From positions 620,001 to 684,000 of the forward strand of contig NZ_JAJQQZ010000001.1 of assembly GCF_021729015.1 (NCBI RefSeq): a stretch of DNA of 64,000 nt. The letters run 5' to 3'. The position numbers were made by a program, and so were the translations under genes. This document shows positions 24,936 through 33,145 of the stretch, in pieces; position 1 is the stretch's first letter; each line of letters opens with the position of its first letter. The notes under the pieces are model-generated. The model was given only the letters and a program-made list of their open reading frames with translations, searched no databases and had not been told where the DNA came from. The stretch comes from Halobacterium rubrum. Lineage in GTDB: Archaea > Halobacteriota > Halobacteria > Halobacteriales > Halobacteriaceae.

Positions 24936-25039
24936 CGGCCCGGCGAGCCGCGCGCTCCGCGGGCCGCAGTGCGCCGCCGGAAAAAACCGCTCCCAGTCGT
25001 GAACGAACATTCATACGTCGACGGTGTGGACGTTCCACC

Positions 25040-25906
25040 GTGCGTTCGAGTCGCTCCCTGTTCGTGGTCGCTGTCGTCACGCTGGTCTCGCTGGTCCTGG
25101 GCGTGATTGGTGGGCGCTGGCTGACCGACGTCGCCGCTGCGGGCCCGCTCGCGCTCTTCGGTTTCGCCCTCTTCGCCGTCCTGCAGACGCTCCTCGTGCC
25201 GGTGTTCTTCGCGGCGCTGTACGTGGACATCGGCGTCGTGCGCGCCAGCCCAGCGCCGTGGTCGCCGAACCGCTGGCTCTGGGTCGCTGGCGGCGCACTC
25301 GCGGCAGTGGCCGCCTACGCCACGGCGAGCAACACCGTCGTCGTTGTCGTCCCGGTCGGCCTCGCGTACCTCGGCCGGCGCTTCTCCGCCGCGACGGGCG
25401 CGGACACCACCCCGAAGCCGCCGGAGCCGTCGACCGACAACGACCACGCCGGCGGCCGCTCGGTCGCCGGCGTCCTGGTCCACGTGCTCGCACTCGCGGC
25501 CGCCGCCGCCGCGTTCGCGCTCACCAGCGACGTGAGTGTGACGCTACTGGCGTTCGGCGGCGTCGCAGCCGTCGTGCTCGTGGCCAGCGACGACTCGTTC
25601 ACGCGAGCGAACGCTCGGAACGCCGCGAACTGGTCGCTGTCGGTACTCGCGCTCGCGACGGTTTCGCTCGTCCCAACCGGCCTGTACGCCATGGACGGCC
25701 AGTTCTACGGGTACACTGTCACCGGGCCACTCCTCCCCCCGACTCTCGACACGCTCGTCAGGTCCGGAACCACTGCGCTCGTCGTCGTGACTCTGGTCGC
25801 GCTCGTCGCGACCGTTGCCTTCGCGGCGTTCGCCGCGTGGCAAGCGGCGATGGGAACGCCGTGGTCGTACCCGTTGGCGCCCTCGCTCGTCGAACGGTTC
25901 ACCTGA
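25040..25906 (+). CDS. Multi-span membrane protein with a DUF4870-like C-terminal part
   Basis: 288 residues from GTG 25040. Three spans in residues 5-110, a charged linker (TTPKPPEPSTDNDHAGG), then a second hydrophobic half. The second half includes SDDSFTRANARNAANWSLSV (a soluble helix followed by a span) and an ending with AAWQAAMGTPWSYPLAPSLV. The FxRxxARxAxN...YPL pattern resembles DUF4870 proteins. Function unknown. It is convergent with mptA. Confidence 0.6.
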   Translation: MRSSRSLFVVAVVTLVSLVLGVIGGRWLTDVAAAGPLALFGFALFAVLQTLLVPVFFAALYVDIGVVRASPAPWSPNRWLWVAGGALAAVAAYATASNTVVVVVPVGLAYLGRRFSAATGADTTPKPPEPSTDNDHAGGRSVAGVLVHVLALAAAAAAFALTSDVSVTLLAFGGVAAVVLVASDDSFTRANARNAANWSLSVLALATVSLVPTGLYAMDGQFYGYTVTGPLLPPTLDTLVRSGTTALVVVTLVALVATVAFAAFAAWQAAMGTPWSYPLAPSLVERFT

Positions 25907-25951
25907 CGGCCGCGGCGCAGCGGAACGCCGACTGCCAGCAGATTCGCGGCG

Positions 25952-26887
25952 TCACTCGCCGCCGTCGACTTCCTCGCGGAGCTGCCCGAACTCGGCGACG
26001 CGCTCGGCGTGAGCGTTGTGCTGGTGGATGGACTCGTCGTTGGACTGCTTCATCGTCACCACCGCGTCCTCGGGCAGGTGGTCGAACTCGTCGACGACGC
26101 CCCGGGCCATCGACCGCACGCAGTCCTCGACGAACTTCGCGTTCGCGTGCGACTGGTAGGTCATGTGGTCCTCGTCGGGGCGCTTGGCGGTGTTGTAGAT
26201 GCGCGCGCTCATCGAGTCCCGCGCGACGTCCACGAGGTCCATCAGGTCGACCTCCGGGTCGCCGGCGGCCTCGACGGTGAGCGTGGCGTGCCCCCGCTGG
26301 CTGTGCCCGGCCTGCGGGACGTCCTTGAGGAACTCCCGGACGGCGTTCTCGCCGACGCCGAGCTCGGCGAGCTTCTGGCGTGCGGTCTCGCTCATCATCT
26401 GCTGGCTGCACGGACACACCGTCATGCCGACGACGCGCGCGCCGATCTCCTCGCGGGTCGGCTCGTCGGCCCGGGCCGTCGCGGACGCGATGATGTCGAC
26501 GGTCGCCTGCGTCGGGAGGTCAGACGCCGGCGTCTCCTCTCGGACCATCAGCTCGGCCTCCATCTCGACGGTCGCCGTCGACGTGTAGTCGTGCTTCTCC
26601 AGGAGCCGCTCGGCGACCGTCCCGCACATCTCCTCGACGCGGTAGACGGGGTCGCTGACGGCGTCCTCGAGGGTCTCGTCGATGACCTGCATGTTCCGGC
26701 TCATGTCGATGCCCTTCCGGCCGCGGGGCAGGTCGACGTACACCTCGAACTCCGCCATCAACGCGATGGGGCGGTCGTCCTCGCGGGCGATTTTCACGAG
26801 CTTCTCGACGCCCGTCACGCCGACCTGACTCAGGCCGACCGAGACCTCGGGTTCGGAGGCCTGCACGTCCGGTAGCTGCTGGCTCAT
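25952..26887 (-). CDS. mptA: GTP cyclohydrolase MptA (FolE2 family)
   Basis: 311 residues. Signature parts: [20 protein letters not shown] (Cys ligand for the metal), [14 protein letters not shown] and [13 protein letters not shown]. The enzyme converts GTP to a 7,8-dihydro-D-neopterin 2',3'-cyclic phosphate, the first step of archaeal tetrahydrofolate/methanopterin-type pterin synthesis. The ATG at 26887 ([11 protein letters not shown]) is preferred to the start 48 bases upstream. nadK lies 48 bases upstream on the same strand. Confidence 0.93.
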   Translation of the reverse strand: MSQQLPDVQASEPEVSVGLSQVGVTGVEKLVKIAREDDRPIALMAEFEVYVDLPRGRKGIDMSRNMQVIDETLEDAVSDPVYRVEEMCGTVAERLLEKHDYTSTATVEMEAELMVREETPASDLPTQATVDIIASATARADEPTREEIGARVVGMTVCPCSQQMMSETARQKLAELGVGENAVREFLKDVPQAGHSQRGHATLTVEAAGDPEVDLMDLVDVARDSMSARIYNTAKRPDEDHMTYQSHANAKFVEDCVRSMARGVVDEFDHLPEDAVVTMKQSNDESIHQHNAHAERVAEFGQLREEVDGGE

Positions 26888-26935
26888 TGCACCTTCCTTG
26901 GGGGGGAAGCTCAATACGACTTTCCGTTCCGGCAC

Positions 26936-27760
26936 TCACTCCAGTTTCCCGAGCGCCTGGAAGAAATCGGCGTCTGGGCCCGCGACTCGCCCGGGATCGT
27001 CGGCTCTCTCGACGGTCACGACCGACGGCGTCTCCACGCGCTCCGTCCGGCCGCCGTCGCTGGCCACGACCACCTCGTCGGGACCGTCCACGCGCACGGT
27101 CACCTCGCTGTCCAGACCGACCGCCAGCGGCGGCATCGCCTCCGACGCGCACATGCCCGTGACCACCAGCGCGTCCACGCCCGGGTGCACGAGCGGCCCG
27201 CCCTCGCTGAGGTTGTACGCCGTGCTGCCGGTCGGCGTCGCCACCAGCACGCCATCGGCGTGCGTCGCCCCGTACAGCGACCCGTCTACGCGGACCTCCA
27301 CGTCGACGCCGTGGCCGTGGCCGCGCTGGTCGCCCAGCACAGCCACCTCGTTGAGCGCGGGCGTCGCCGACCAGCCGTCGCCGGACGCCACCACGCGGGG
27401 TACCTCCCGGTACCGGACGTCGCCGGTCTCCCGGAACCGCTGGACCTCCCGGGAGACCACGTCGACGACGTCCTCGGGGGCGACCGCGTTCAGGAACCCG
27501 ACCTCGCCGAGGTTCACGCCGAGCACGGGTGTCGACCCGGCACCCCGCGCGGCGAACAGGAAGGTGCCGTCGCCACCGATAGACACCACGAGGTCGCAGG
27601 CCGAGAAGGCCGCGACGTCACGTCCCGCGACGTCCAGCTCTCCGGCAGTCGCCGCGTCCAGCCACACCTCGACGTCCATCTCCGTCAACTCCTCGCGGAC
27701 GTCCCCCGCGAGGTAGGCCGCGCGGGAGTTCCCGCGCTGCGCGACGATGCCGACTCGCAT
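26936..27760 (-). CDS. nadK: NAD kinase
   Basis: 274 residues. [15 protein letters not shown] is the GGDG catalytic motif. [14 protein letters not shown] and the [20 protein letters not shown] motif complete the signature. It makes NADP from NAD with ATP or polyphosphate. Together with nadABC further on, the window holds the route from aspartate to NADP except for the adenylylation and amidation steps. The start at 27760 gives [10 protein letters not shown]; an ATG three codons earlier is also possible. Confidence 0.92.
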   Translation of the reverse strand: MRVGIVAQRGNSRAAYLAGDVREELTEMDVEVWLDAATAGELDVAGRDVAAFSACDLVVSIGGDGTFLFAARGAGSTPVLGVNLGEVGFLNAVAPEDVVDVVSREVQRFRETGDVRYREVPRVVASGDGWSATPALNEVAVLGDQRGHGHGVDVEVRVDGSLYGATHADGVLVATPTGSTAYNLSEGGPLVHPGVDALVVTGMCASEAMPPLAVGLDSEVTVRVDGPDEVVVASDGGRTERVETPSVVTVERADDPGRVAGPDADFFQALGKLE

Positions 27761-27882
27761 ATCTCCCACTCGAACGCCGGCGCTTGAAAAACCCGCGGGC
27801 GGCGGAAACTACTTTTCGCTGCCCACCCTCGGCCGGGGTATGGAGCCGACGGCGCGTGTCGCCGCGGCCCGGGGGCGGCACC

Positions 27883-29307
27883 GTGGCTGACGACGACGGA
27901 GAGGGCGACGACGACTGGTTCGAGGCGGCGTTCGAGGACGAAGCTGACGCCGCCGACAGCGACTCGGCCGACGGCACGGACAGCGACTCGGCTGGCCGTC
28001 CAGCGGAAGCCGACGCAGACCCCGACGAGACGCCAGCAGAACCGGACGGAGAGCCGTCGAGCGAACCGTTCCCGGACGGGGAGACGGCCGAAAGGGGCCC
28101 AGGCTCGGACGGCGCTGCCGAGCCGGTCGGGAGCGCCAGCGCGGCCGAACTCGACGACGCTGCCGACTCACCAGCGGCGGAACCGACCGACGGCCCGCCG
28201 GCCGACGCCGACACCGACGCGGACGACTTCGCCGACGCGTTCGGTGCAGACGACGGCGACACTCCGGACTCGTCCGATGCGGGTGGCGGTGACACGCCGG
28301 CCCCTTCCGGCTCGGACGACGGGGACGGGAGCCCTGACGACTTCGCGGACGCGTTCGACGCCGGTGGCGACGACGGTGGCGGTGGTGGCGACGGCGACGA
28401 CGACGAACTGTTCGAGGACGACTTCGCCGACGCGTTCGCGGGCGCCAGCGGCGGCGGCAGTGGTGGCGGTGGCAGCGCGCCACAGATGCCGGGCGGTGGT
28501 GGCGGTGGTAGTGGTGGTGGCGGCGAGGGAACGTTCGGATTCGACCTCGAGGACGGCGCGGGCACCGGCGACGCCGGCGACGACTTCGAAGAGGAAGACT
28601 TCGAGTCGGACATCCCCCGCATCGACGTCGGCATCGAGGGCCTCGACGAGATGATTCAGGGCGGCGTCCCCGAGCGCTCCCTGATGGTCGCCGTCGGCGA
28701 AGCCGGCACCGGGAAGACCACCTTCGGCCTCCAGTTCCTCCACGAAGCCATCCAGAACGGCGAACGAGCGGTCTTCATCACACTCGAGGAGTCCCGCGAA
28801 CGCGTCGTCCAGAGCGCCGACGAGAAGGGCTGGAACTTCTCCGAGCACGCCGCCAACGGCGACCTCGCCGTCGTCGACATCGACCCCATCGAGATGGCGA
28901 ACTCGCTGACGAGCATCCGGAACGAGCTCCCGCGACTCGTCGAGGACTTCGGCGCCAGCCGGCTCGTCCTCGACTCCGTCTCGCTGCTGGAGATGATGTA
29001 CGACGACCAGTCGACGCGCCGCACTGAAATCTACGACTTCACCAAAGCGCTGAAGGAAGCCGGCGTCACCACGATGCTCACCAGCGAAGCCAGCGAGGAC
29101 AACGCCTTCGCCTCCCGATACGGCGTCATCGAGTACCTCACGGACGCCGTCGTCGTCCTCCGGTACATCCGCCCCGAGGACTTCCGGGAGACCCGGCTCG
29201 CCGTCGAGATTCAGAAGATACGCGACGCCAACCACTCCCGCGAGACCAAGCCCTACGAGATCACCCACGAGGGCATCAGCGTCTACCGGCAAGCGAACAT
29301 CTTCTAG
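27883..29307 (+). CDS. KaiC-like RecA-fold ATPase with long acidic repeat-bearing N-terminal arm
   Basis: 474 residues from GTG 27883. Residues 1-240 are disordered (Asp, Gly, Ser, Pro) and contain DDWFEAAF (10-17) and three copies of DDFADAF (114, 152, 179), followed by Gly-rich runs. Residues 245-474 form a single RecA/RAD55-like domain: Walker A GEAGTGKTT (272-280), LVLDSVSLLEMMYDD as Walker B, and LTSEASEDN. Relatives include ArlH, but the arm is unusual and no archaellum genes are adjacent. A 16-codon frame opens at ATG 27840, about 27 bases after a TATA-like box, and ends just past this GTG. Repeat element C follows the stop codon by two bases. Confidence 0.82.
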   Translation: MADDDGEGDDDWFEAAFEDEADAADSDSADGTDSDSAGRPAEADADPDETPAEPDGEPSSEPFPDGETAERGPGSDGAAEPVGSASAAELDDAADSPAAEPTDGPPADADTDADDFADAFGADDGDTPDSSDAGGGDTPAPSGSDDGDGSPDDFADAFDAGGDDGGGGGDGDDDELFEDDFADAFAGASGGGSGGGGSAPQMPGGGGGGSGGGGEGTFGFDLEDGAGTGDAGDDFEEEDFESDIPRIDVGIEGLDEMIQGGVPERSLMVAVGEAGTGKTTFGLQFLHEAIQNGERAVFITLEESRERVVQSADEKGWNFSEHAANGDLAVVDIDPIEMANSLTSIRNELPRLVEDFGASRLVLDSVSLLEMMYDDQSTRRTEIYDFTKALKEAGVTTMLTSEASEDNAFASRYGVIEYLTDAVVVLRYIRPEDFRETRLAVEIQKIRDANHSRETKPYEITHEGISVYRQANIF

Positions 29308-29309
29308 AC

Positions 29310-29480
29310 GTACCTTTTGCTGCGCTCACTCGGGTGCTGACGCACCCTCGCTCGCTGGCAAAAGCTACGCTAAAAGCGCCGTCGGACCCCGCTCCGGGGG
29401 TCCTCGGCGCCCGCGCTCCCTCCGGTCGCGCGGTGAACCACTTCGCTCGGGTTCTCCGAACCGCTCGCTCGCGGATGCTA
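29310..29480 (+). repeat. Hairpin-rich dispersed element, copy C
   Basis: It starts GTACCTTTTGCTGCG two bases after the KaiC-like stop codon. A 24-base run (29354-29377, containing GCAAAAGCTACGCTAAAAGC) is identical to copy B. Next come a GGACCC/GGGTCC hairpin (near 29385-29402), a GAACC/GGTTC stem around ACTTCGCTCG (29435-29454), and the shared ending GCGGATGCT. It is shorter than A and B; the first hairpin is replaced by GGGTGC/GCACCC. The 137 bases that follow, up to the uspA stop codon, hold no gene that I can support. Confidence 0.8.
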
Positions 29481-29617
29481 GTGCTACCGGCTCCCGAGGT
29501 TCAAGTGGGAGAGCGGAACCAACCCAGGTCGTGACCTGAGTGTCGGCGCGGGCGGACCGAGACGAGAGCGCGGCGCACCCGCCCGCGAGCAGCGCTGGCG
29601 CCGCCTGTCAGCCCTGT

Positions 29618-30043
29618 CTACCGGACGATGGTCACCGGCATCGGCGACCGCCGAACGACATTCTCCGCGACGCTGCCGAGCAGGATGCGCGTGACGCCGG
29701 ACCGCCCGTGGCTCCCCATCACGATGTGGTCGACGTCCTCGTCCTCGGCGTACGAGACGATGGTGCGGCTCGGCCGCCCGACCTCGGTCGCGGTCTGCAA
29801 CTCGACGTCGTACTCGTCGGCCGTCGCCTGCGCGTCCTCGAACAGCTCGTCGGCCGCGGTCTTCGACTGCTCGAACCACTCCTCGGAGTAGCCGGGTACC
29901 GTCGCCTGCGAGGTGTACCCGGCCTCGATGGGGTCGATGACGTTCAGGACGGTGATCTCCGCCGCCTCGAACTCCTCGAGGGCGTACTCGAGGGCGTTCT
30001 GTGCCTGCGGCGACCCGTCGATGGGAATCAGGACGTGTGTCAT
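29618..30043 (-). CDS. Universal stress protein A family
   Basis: 141 residues, one UspA domain. Starts MTHVLIPIDGSPQAQNALEY and has the nucleotide loop GSHGRSGVTRILLGSVAENVV (G-x2-G-x9-G-S/T), so it should bind ATP. Ends with MPVTIVR. The start at 30043 gives the classic N-terminus; an upstream in-frame GTG adds five residues. It is convergent with the KaiC-like gene. Confidence 0.93.
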   Translation of the reverse strand: MTHVLIPIDGSPQAQNALEYALEEFEAAEITVLNVIDPIEAGYTSQATVPGYSEEWFEQSKTAADELFEDAQATADEYDVELQTATEVGRPSRTIVSYAEDEDVDHIVMGSHGRSGVTRILLGSVAENVVRRSPMPVTIVR

Positions 30044-30091
30044 GTCTAGGGATTCCACGCCACCGAGGATAAAGGGGGCGGCCAGTTCCCG

Positions 30092-31909
30092 TCAGTCGCG
30101 ACCGTGCCGCGTCACGCACGTCGACAGTCCCTGAATCTCGACGGGCTCGGAGTTGTCCGGCGAGTAGACGACCATCTGGCCCTTCTCCATGTAGGGCACC
30201 TTCGACTGGAGCGACGACGGGATGTTCACGGCCTGAATCGCGTCCTCGTCGCCGAGGTTCAACACGACCGTCGTGTTCACCTGCTTGAACACGGGGTCCG
30301 CGATGTCTTGGGGGTCCTGCGTGATGAGGAACAGCCCGAGGCGCTCCTTGCGGCCCTGCTTGGCGGCCTCCGTGAACTTCCCGACGACCTTCCGGGCCTG
30401 CACGCTGTCGGCGTCCGAGAGGAAGTTGTGCGCCTCGTCCATCCCCACGAGCAGCGGCGTCTCCTTGATGGACTCGTAGCTGGGGTCGTTCGAGAGCTTC
30501 TGGTCGACCAGCAGGCTCGACACCGCGAGCACGACCGTCTCGGCCGCCCGCGAGTCGCTGACGTGGTACGTCGGCACGACTGACAGCCGACCGGGGCGCA
30601 CGAACTGCCGGTCCTCGACGAGGTCGGTGATGGCGCGCGCGTCCTGGTCGAAGAGACCGTTTGGCATCCCGTTGACCCGCCGCAGGACGGCCTCGTAGGT
30701 CGCCTCGTGGACGCGCCCGGACTCGTCGAGTTCCTCTTTCAGCGCGGGGTCGTCGAGGAACGAGCAGAACTCCCGGTACGTGCCGGACTCGCCGTACTGG
30801 CCGAAGAATCGGTCGAGCAGCAGGTGGAGTGCGCCGTACTGGTTGTCGTTGAGGTCGCTGGAGGCGACCAGCCAGGGGTTGTCCCGCACCATCGAGAACG
30901 GCACCGTGAACTCCACCTGTTCGGCGGCGTGGTGGTCGGCGGCGTACGACGCCGACCCGACCTTCGGGACGAACGCGACGGTGTCGTCGTGGCCGCCGTA
31001 CGCCAGCCCCTGGGTCTCCCACTGGCGCTCGTCGCCGGGTTCGGCGTCGGGGTTGTCGTCGTGCATCTGGGCGTACTCGTCCTGCGGGTCGAACTGGACG
31101 ACCGCCATCCGGCGTTCGGGGCCGCCGGAGTCGACGGGGTACCGACGGTCCTCGTGAAGGTACTGGCGGAGGACGTTCTTCGCGGCGTGGGTCTTCCCGG
31201 AGCCGGTGCCGCCGGCGACCAGCGTGTGCCGGAAGACCAGCGGGTCGCCGGCCTCGTAGTCGTCTTTGACGCGGTAGTCGATGGTCGGCGGTTCTGCCGC
31301 CGTCCGGACCTTCTCGCCGCCGACGGAGAGGTGCCCGAGGAACACGCCATCCTCGGGAATCTTCAGGCCGGTCTTGATCTCGGTGGCGTCGTCGGCCGCC
31401 CGCACCACGGTCTCCGGCTTCGGGACGCGGTCGGGCATCCGGCGTTTCAGGTCGCCGCTGCCGCCGTCGGTGTACAGCACGGCGACGGGGTCGAGCTCCG
31501 CGAGGAACTTGTAGTCCTGTTCGTCGACGCCGTCGGAGCGCATCGCGCGCCGGGCGTGAATCTCGGTGGCGTCGTCGCTCTCGAACGCCTGCACGTACTC
31601 CAGGCCCGTGATCTTGCAGAAGAGCTTCTCGCCGCCCGGGTAGGGCGCGACGAGGTAGGTGCCGAGCCGGACCGCCGACCGGTTGCCGGCGGTGACGTAC
31701 GCCTTCAGGGCGGTCTCGCGGCCGTCCTCGTGGATGCGGAGCCCCTCGGAGACGGCGAGCGCGCCGATGCCGTCGTCGCTCCCGACGTCCTCGAGTTCCG
31801 GGCGGTCGTAGTCGTCGCCCGACTCGGTGGGGCCCTCGACCCCACCAGTCTCGTCGTCGTCGTCGTCGTCGTCGCGGCCGTGGTCCGCGAAGTCCCCGAG
31901 GTCGCTCAT
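30092..31909 (-). CDS. herA: HerA-type DNA translocase/ATPase
   Basis: 605 residues. An acidic N-terminus (HGRDDDDDDDETGG), a beta-barrel HAS-like domain (about 45-145), then a FtsK/HerA ATPase: Walker A VAGGTGSGKTHAAKN (near 231-245), Walker B LLVGMDEAHNFL, and the arginine-finger region LGLFLITQDPQDI. HerA pumps on DNA ends together with the NurA nuclease and supports Mre11-Rad50 resection. nurA is 3.7 kb away on the same strand, separated by an ABC exporter and two plus-strand genes. HerA and NurA genes are usually adjacent in archaea. Confidence 0.88.
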   Translation of the reverse strand: MSDLGDFADHGRDDDDDDDETGGVEGPTESGDDYDRPELEDVGSDDGIGALAVSEGLRIHEDGRETALKAYVTAGNRSAVRLGTYLVAPYPGGEKLFCKITGLEYVQAFESDDATEIHARRAMRSDGVDEQDYKFLAELDPVAVLYTDGGSGDLKRRMPDRVPKPETVVRAADDATEIKTGLKIPEDGVFLGHLSVGGEKVRTAAEPPTIDYRVKDDYEAGDPLVFRHTLVAGGTGSGKTHAAKNVLRQYLHEDRRYPVDSGGPERRMAVVQFDPQDEYAQMHDDNPDAEPGDERQWETQGLAYGGHDDTVAFVPKVGSASYAADHHAAEQVEFTVPFSMVRDNPWLVASSDLNDNQYGALHLLLDRFFGQYGESGTYREFCSFLDDPALKEELDESGRVHEATYEAVLRRVNGMPNGLFDQDARAITDLVEDRQFVRPGRLSVVPTYHVSDSRAAETVVLAVSSLLVDQKLSNDPSYESIKETPLLVGMDEAHNFLSDADSVQARKVVGKFTEAAKQGRKERLGLFLITQDPQDIADPVFKQVNTTVVLNLGDEDAIQAVNIPSSLQSKVPYMEKGQMVVYSPDNSEPVEIQGLSTCVTRHGRD

Positions 31910-31991
31910 GGACGAGGGGTGGCAGCGCACGGACTAACCGCTTTCCCCTGAACCACAACCGTTTAGCCGGCAGACTGCCGGCGTGGAACTG

Positions 31992-32747
31992 ATGCCCTCC
32001 GACGTCGAGAACACGGCAGTGCGTGCGTGTCTGGCCGGCGGCCGCCACCTCCGGGAGCGGTTCGGCCGAGAGCCCGACGCCGAGTACAGCCGCCACGACG
32101 TGAAGGCGGAGGCGGACCGCGCGAGCGAACAGCGGATGCTGTCCGTGATCCGGGACAGCCACCCCGACCACGCGGTGTACGCCGAGGAGTCCGGCGACGT
32201 GTCGACGGGCGGCGACTACCGGTGGGTCGTCGACCCGCTCGACGGGACGAACAACTTCGTCGCCGGCCTGCCGTCGTTCGCGTCGGCGGCCGTGGTGCTG
32301 GACGACGACGGCCCGCTGGCCGGCTGCGTCTACGTGCCGGTGAGCGACGACTGCTACGTCGCCCGCCGGGGCGAGGGCGTGACCCACGACGGCACGCCGG
32401 TGGCCGCCGACAGCGACGCGACGACGGAGACGGCGACGGTCGGGTTCGTGATCGGCCACGACGTGAAACTGGACGGGCGGCTGGCGGAGGCCGACGCGAT
32501 GCAGGCAGCGCTCGGGGACGCGACCAAGCGCGTGGTGGAGAGCTGGTCGCCGTGCGTGCACTGGGGCGCGCTTGCCCGCGGTCGGCTGGACGGGATGGTG
32601 TGTTTCTATCCGGACGACGAGGAGCAACACGTCGGCGAACTGCTCGCCAGCGAGGCGGGCGCGGCCGTCGCCCGGCCGACCGACGGACTGTACGTTGCAG
32701 CCGTCAGCGAGGCGATTCGCGACGACCTCGTGGCGGCCGTCGTCTGA
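31992..32747 (+). CDS. suhB: Inositol monophosphatase family (SuhB/FBPase-like)
   Basis: 251 residues. Metal-binding motifs: AVYAEESGDV (Glu pair) and WVVDPLDGTNNFVAGLP (DPLDGT), with a late WGALARGRLDGMV that stands for the WDxAAG motif. It removes phosphate from inositol phosphate, fructose bisphosphate or related sugars; the archaeal enzymes often do both. ATG 31992 is chosen; a GTG nine bases upstream is in frame. The gene is divergent from herA. Confidence 0.88.
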   Translation: MPSDVENTAVRACLAGGRHLRERFGREPDAEYSRHDVKAEADRASEQRMLSVIRDSHPDHAVYAEESGDVSTGGDYRWVVDPLDGTNNFVAGLPSFASAAVVLDDDGPLAGCVYVPVSDDCYVARRGEGVTHDGTPVAADSDATTETATVGFVIGHDVKLDGRLAEADAMQAALGDATKRVVESWSPCVHWGALARGRLDGMVCFYPDDEEQHVGELLASEAGAAVARPTDGLYVAAVSEAIRDDLVAAVV

Positions 32748-32790
32748 CCGAGGTCCGCGGTCTTTTCCGTGTCGGTGCAGTAACTCCGGT

Positions 32791-33138
32791 ATGCTGCTGG
32801 TTCGTGGGTCGGCCGGTGGGACGGCCCTGACGGGGACGCTGTACGAGCGCGGCGAGACCGCGCCGTCGTTCAAGGGAGCGCCCGACGAGGCGGCGCCCTA
32901 CGTCTGGGTGTGCGACGAGTTCTACGCGGTGGACAGCGGCGGGCAGGTCCAGCACGTGGACGGGGAGGAGGTCAACGTCGCCTTCGAGTCGCCGATGCCG
33001 CGGGGGTTCGAGACGCGGGACGCGGCGCTGGAGGCGGCCCGCGAGCACGTGCGGACGCAGTTCGCGCGGATCGGCGTCGACCGCGAGGACGTCGACGTGG
33101 AGGTCGTGCGCGAGCACGAGACGGACGCCGATTTCTGA
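32791..33138 (+). CDS. Conserved haloarchaeal protein (DUF7113-like)
   Basis: 115 residues, soluble. Starts MLLVRGSAGGTALTGTLYER and contains YVWVCDEFYAVDSGG and a helical, charged C-terminus (ALEAAREHVRTQFARIGVD). It has no motif that I can assign. The family resembles a small haloarchaeal domain that I know only by DUF number. It lies 43 bases after suhB. Confidence 0.6.
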   Translation: MLLVRGSAGGTALTGTLYERGETAPSFKGAPDEAAPYVWVCDEFYAVDSGGQVQHVDGEEVNVAFESPMPRGFETRDAALEAAREHVRTQFARIGVDREDVDVEVVREHETDADF

Positions 33139-33145
33139 GGGCAGG

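Noticed and set aside
29484-32873. 1129-codon open frame on the minus strand
   Set aside because: It runs through uspA, herA (wrong frame) and antisense to suhB. Composition is Arg/Pro-rich, and real genes in other frames explain the region.
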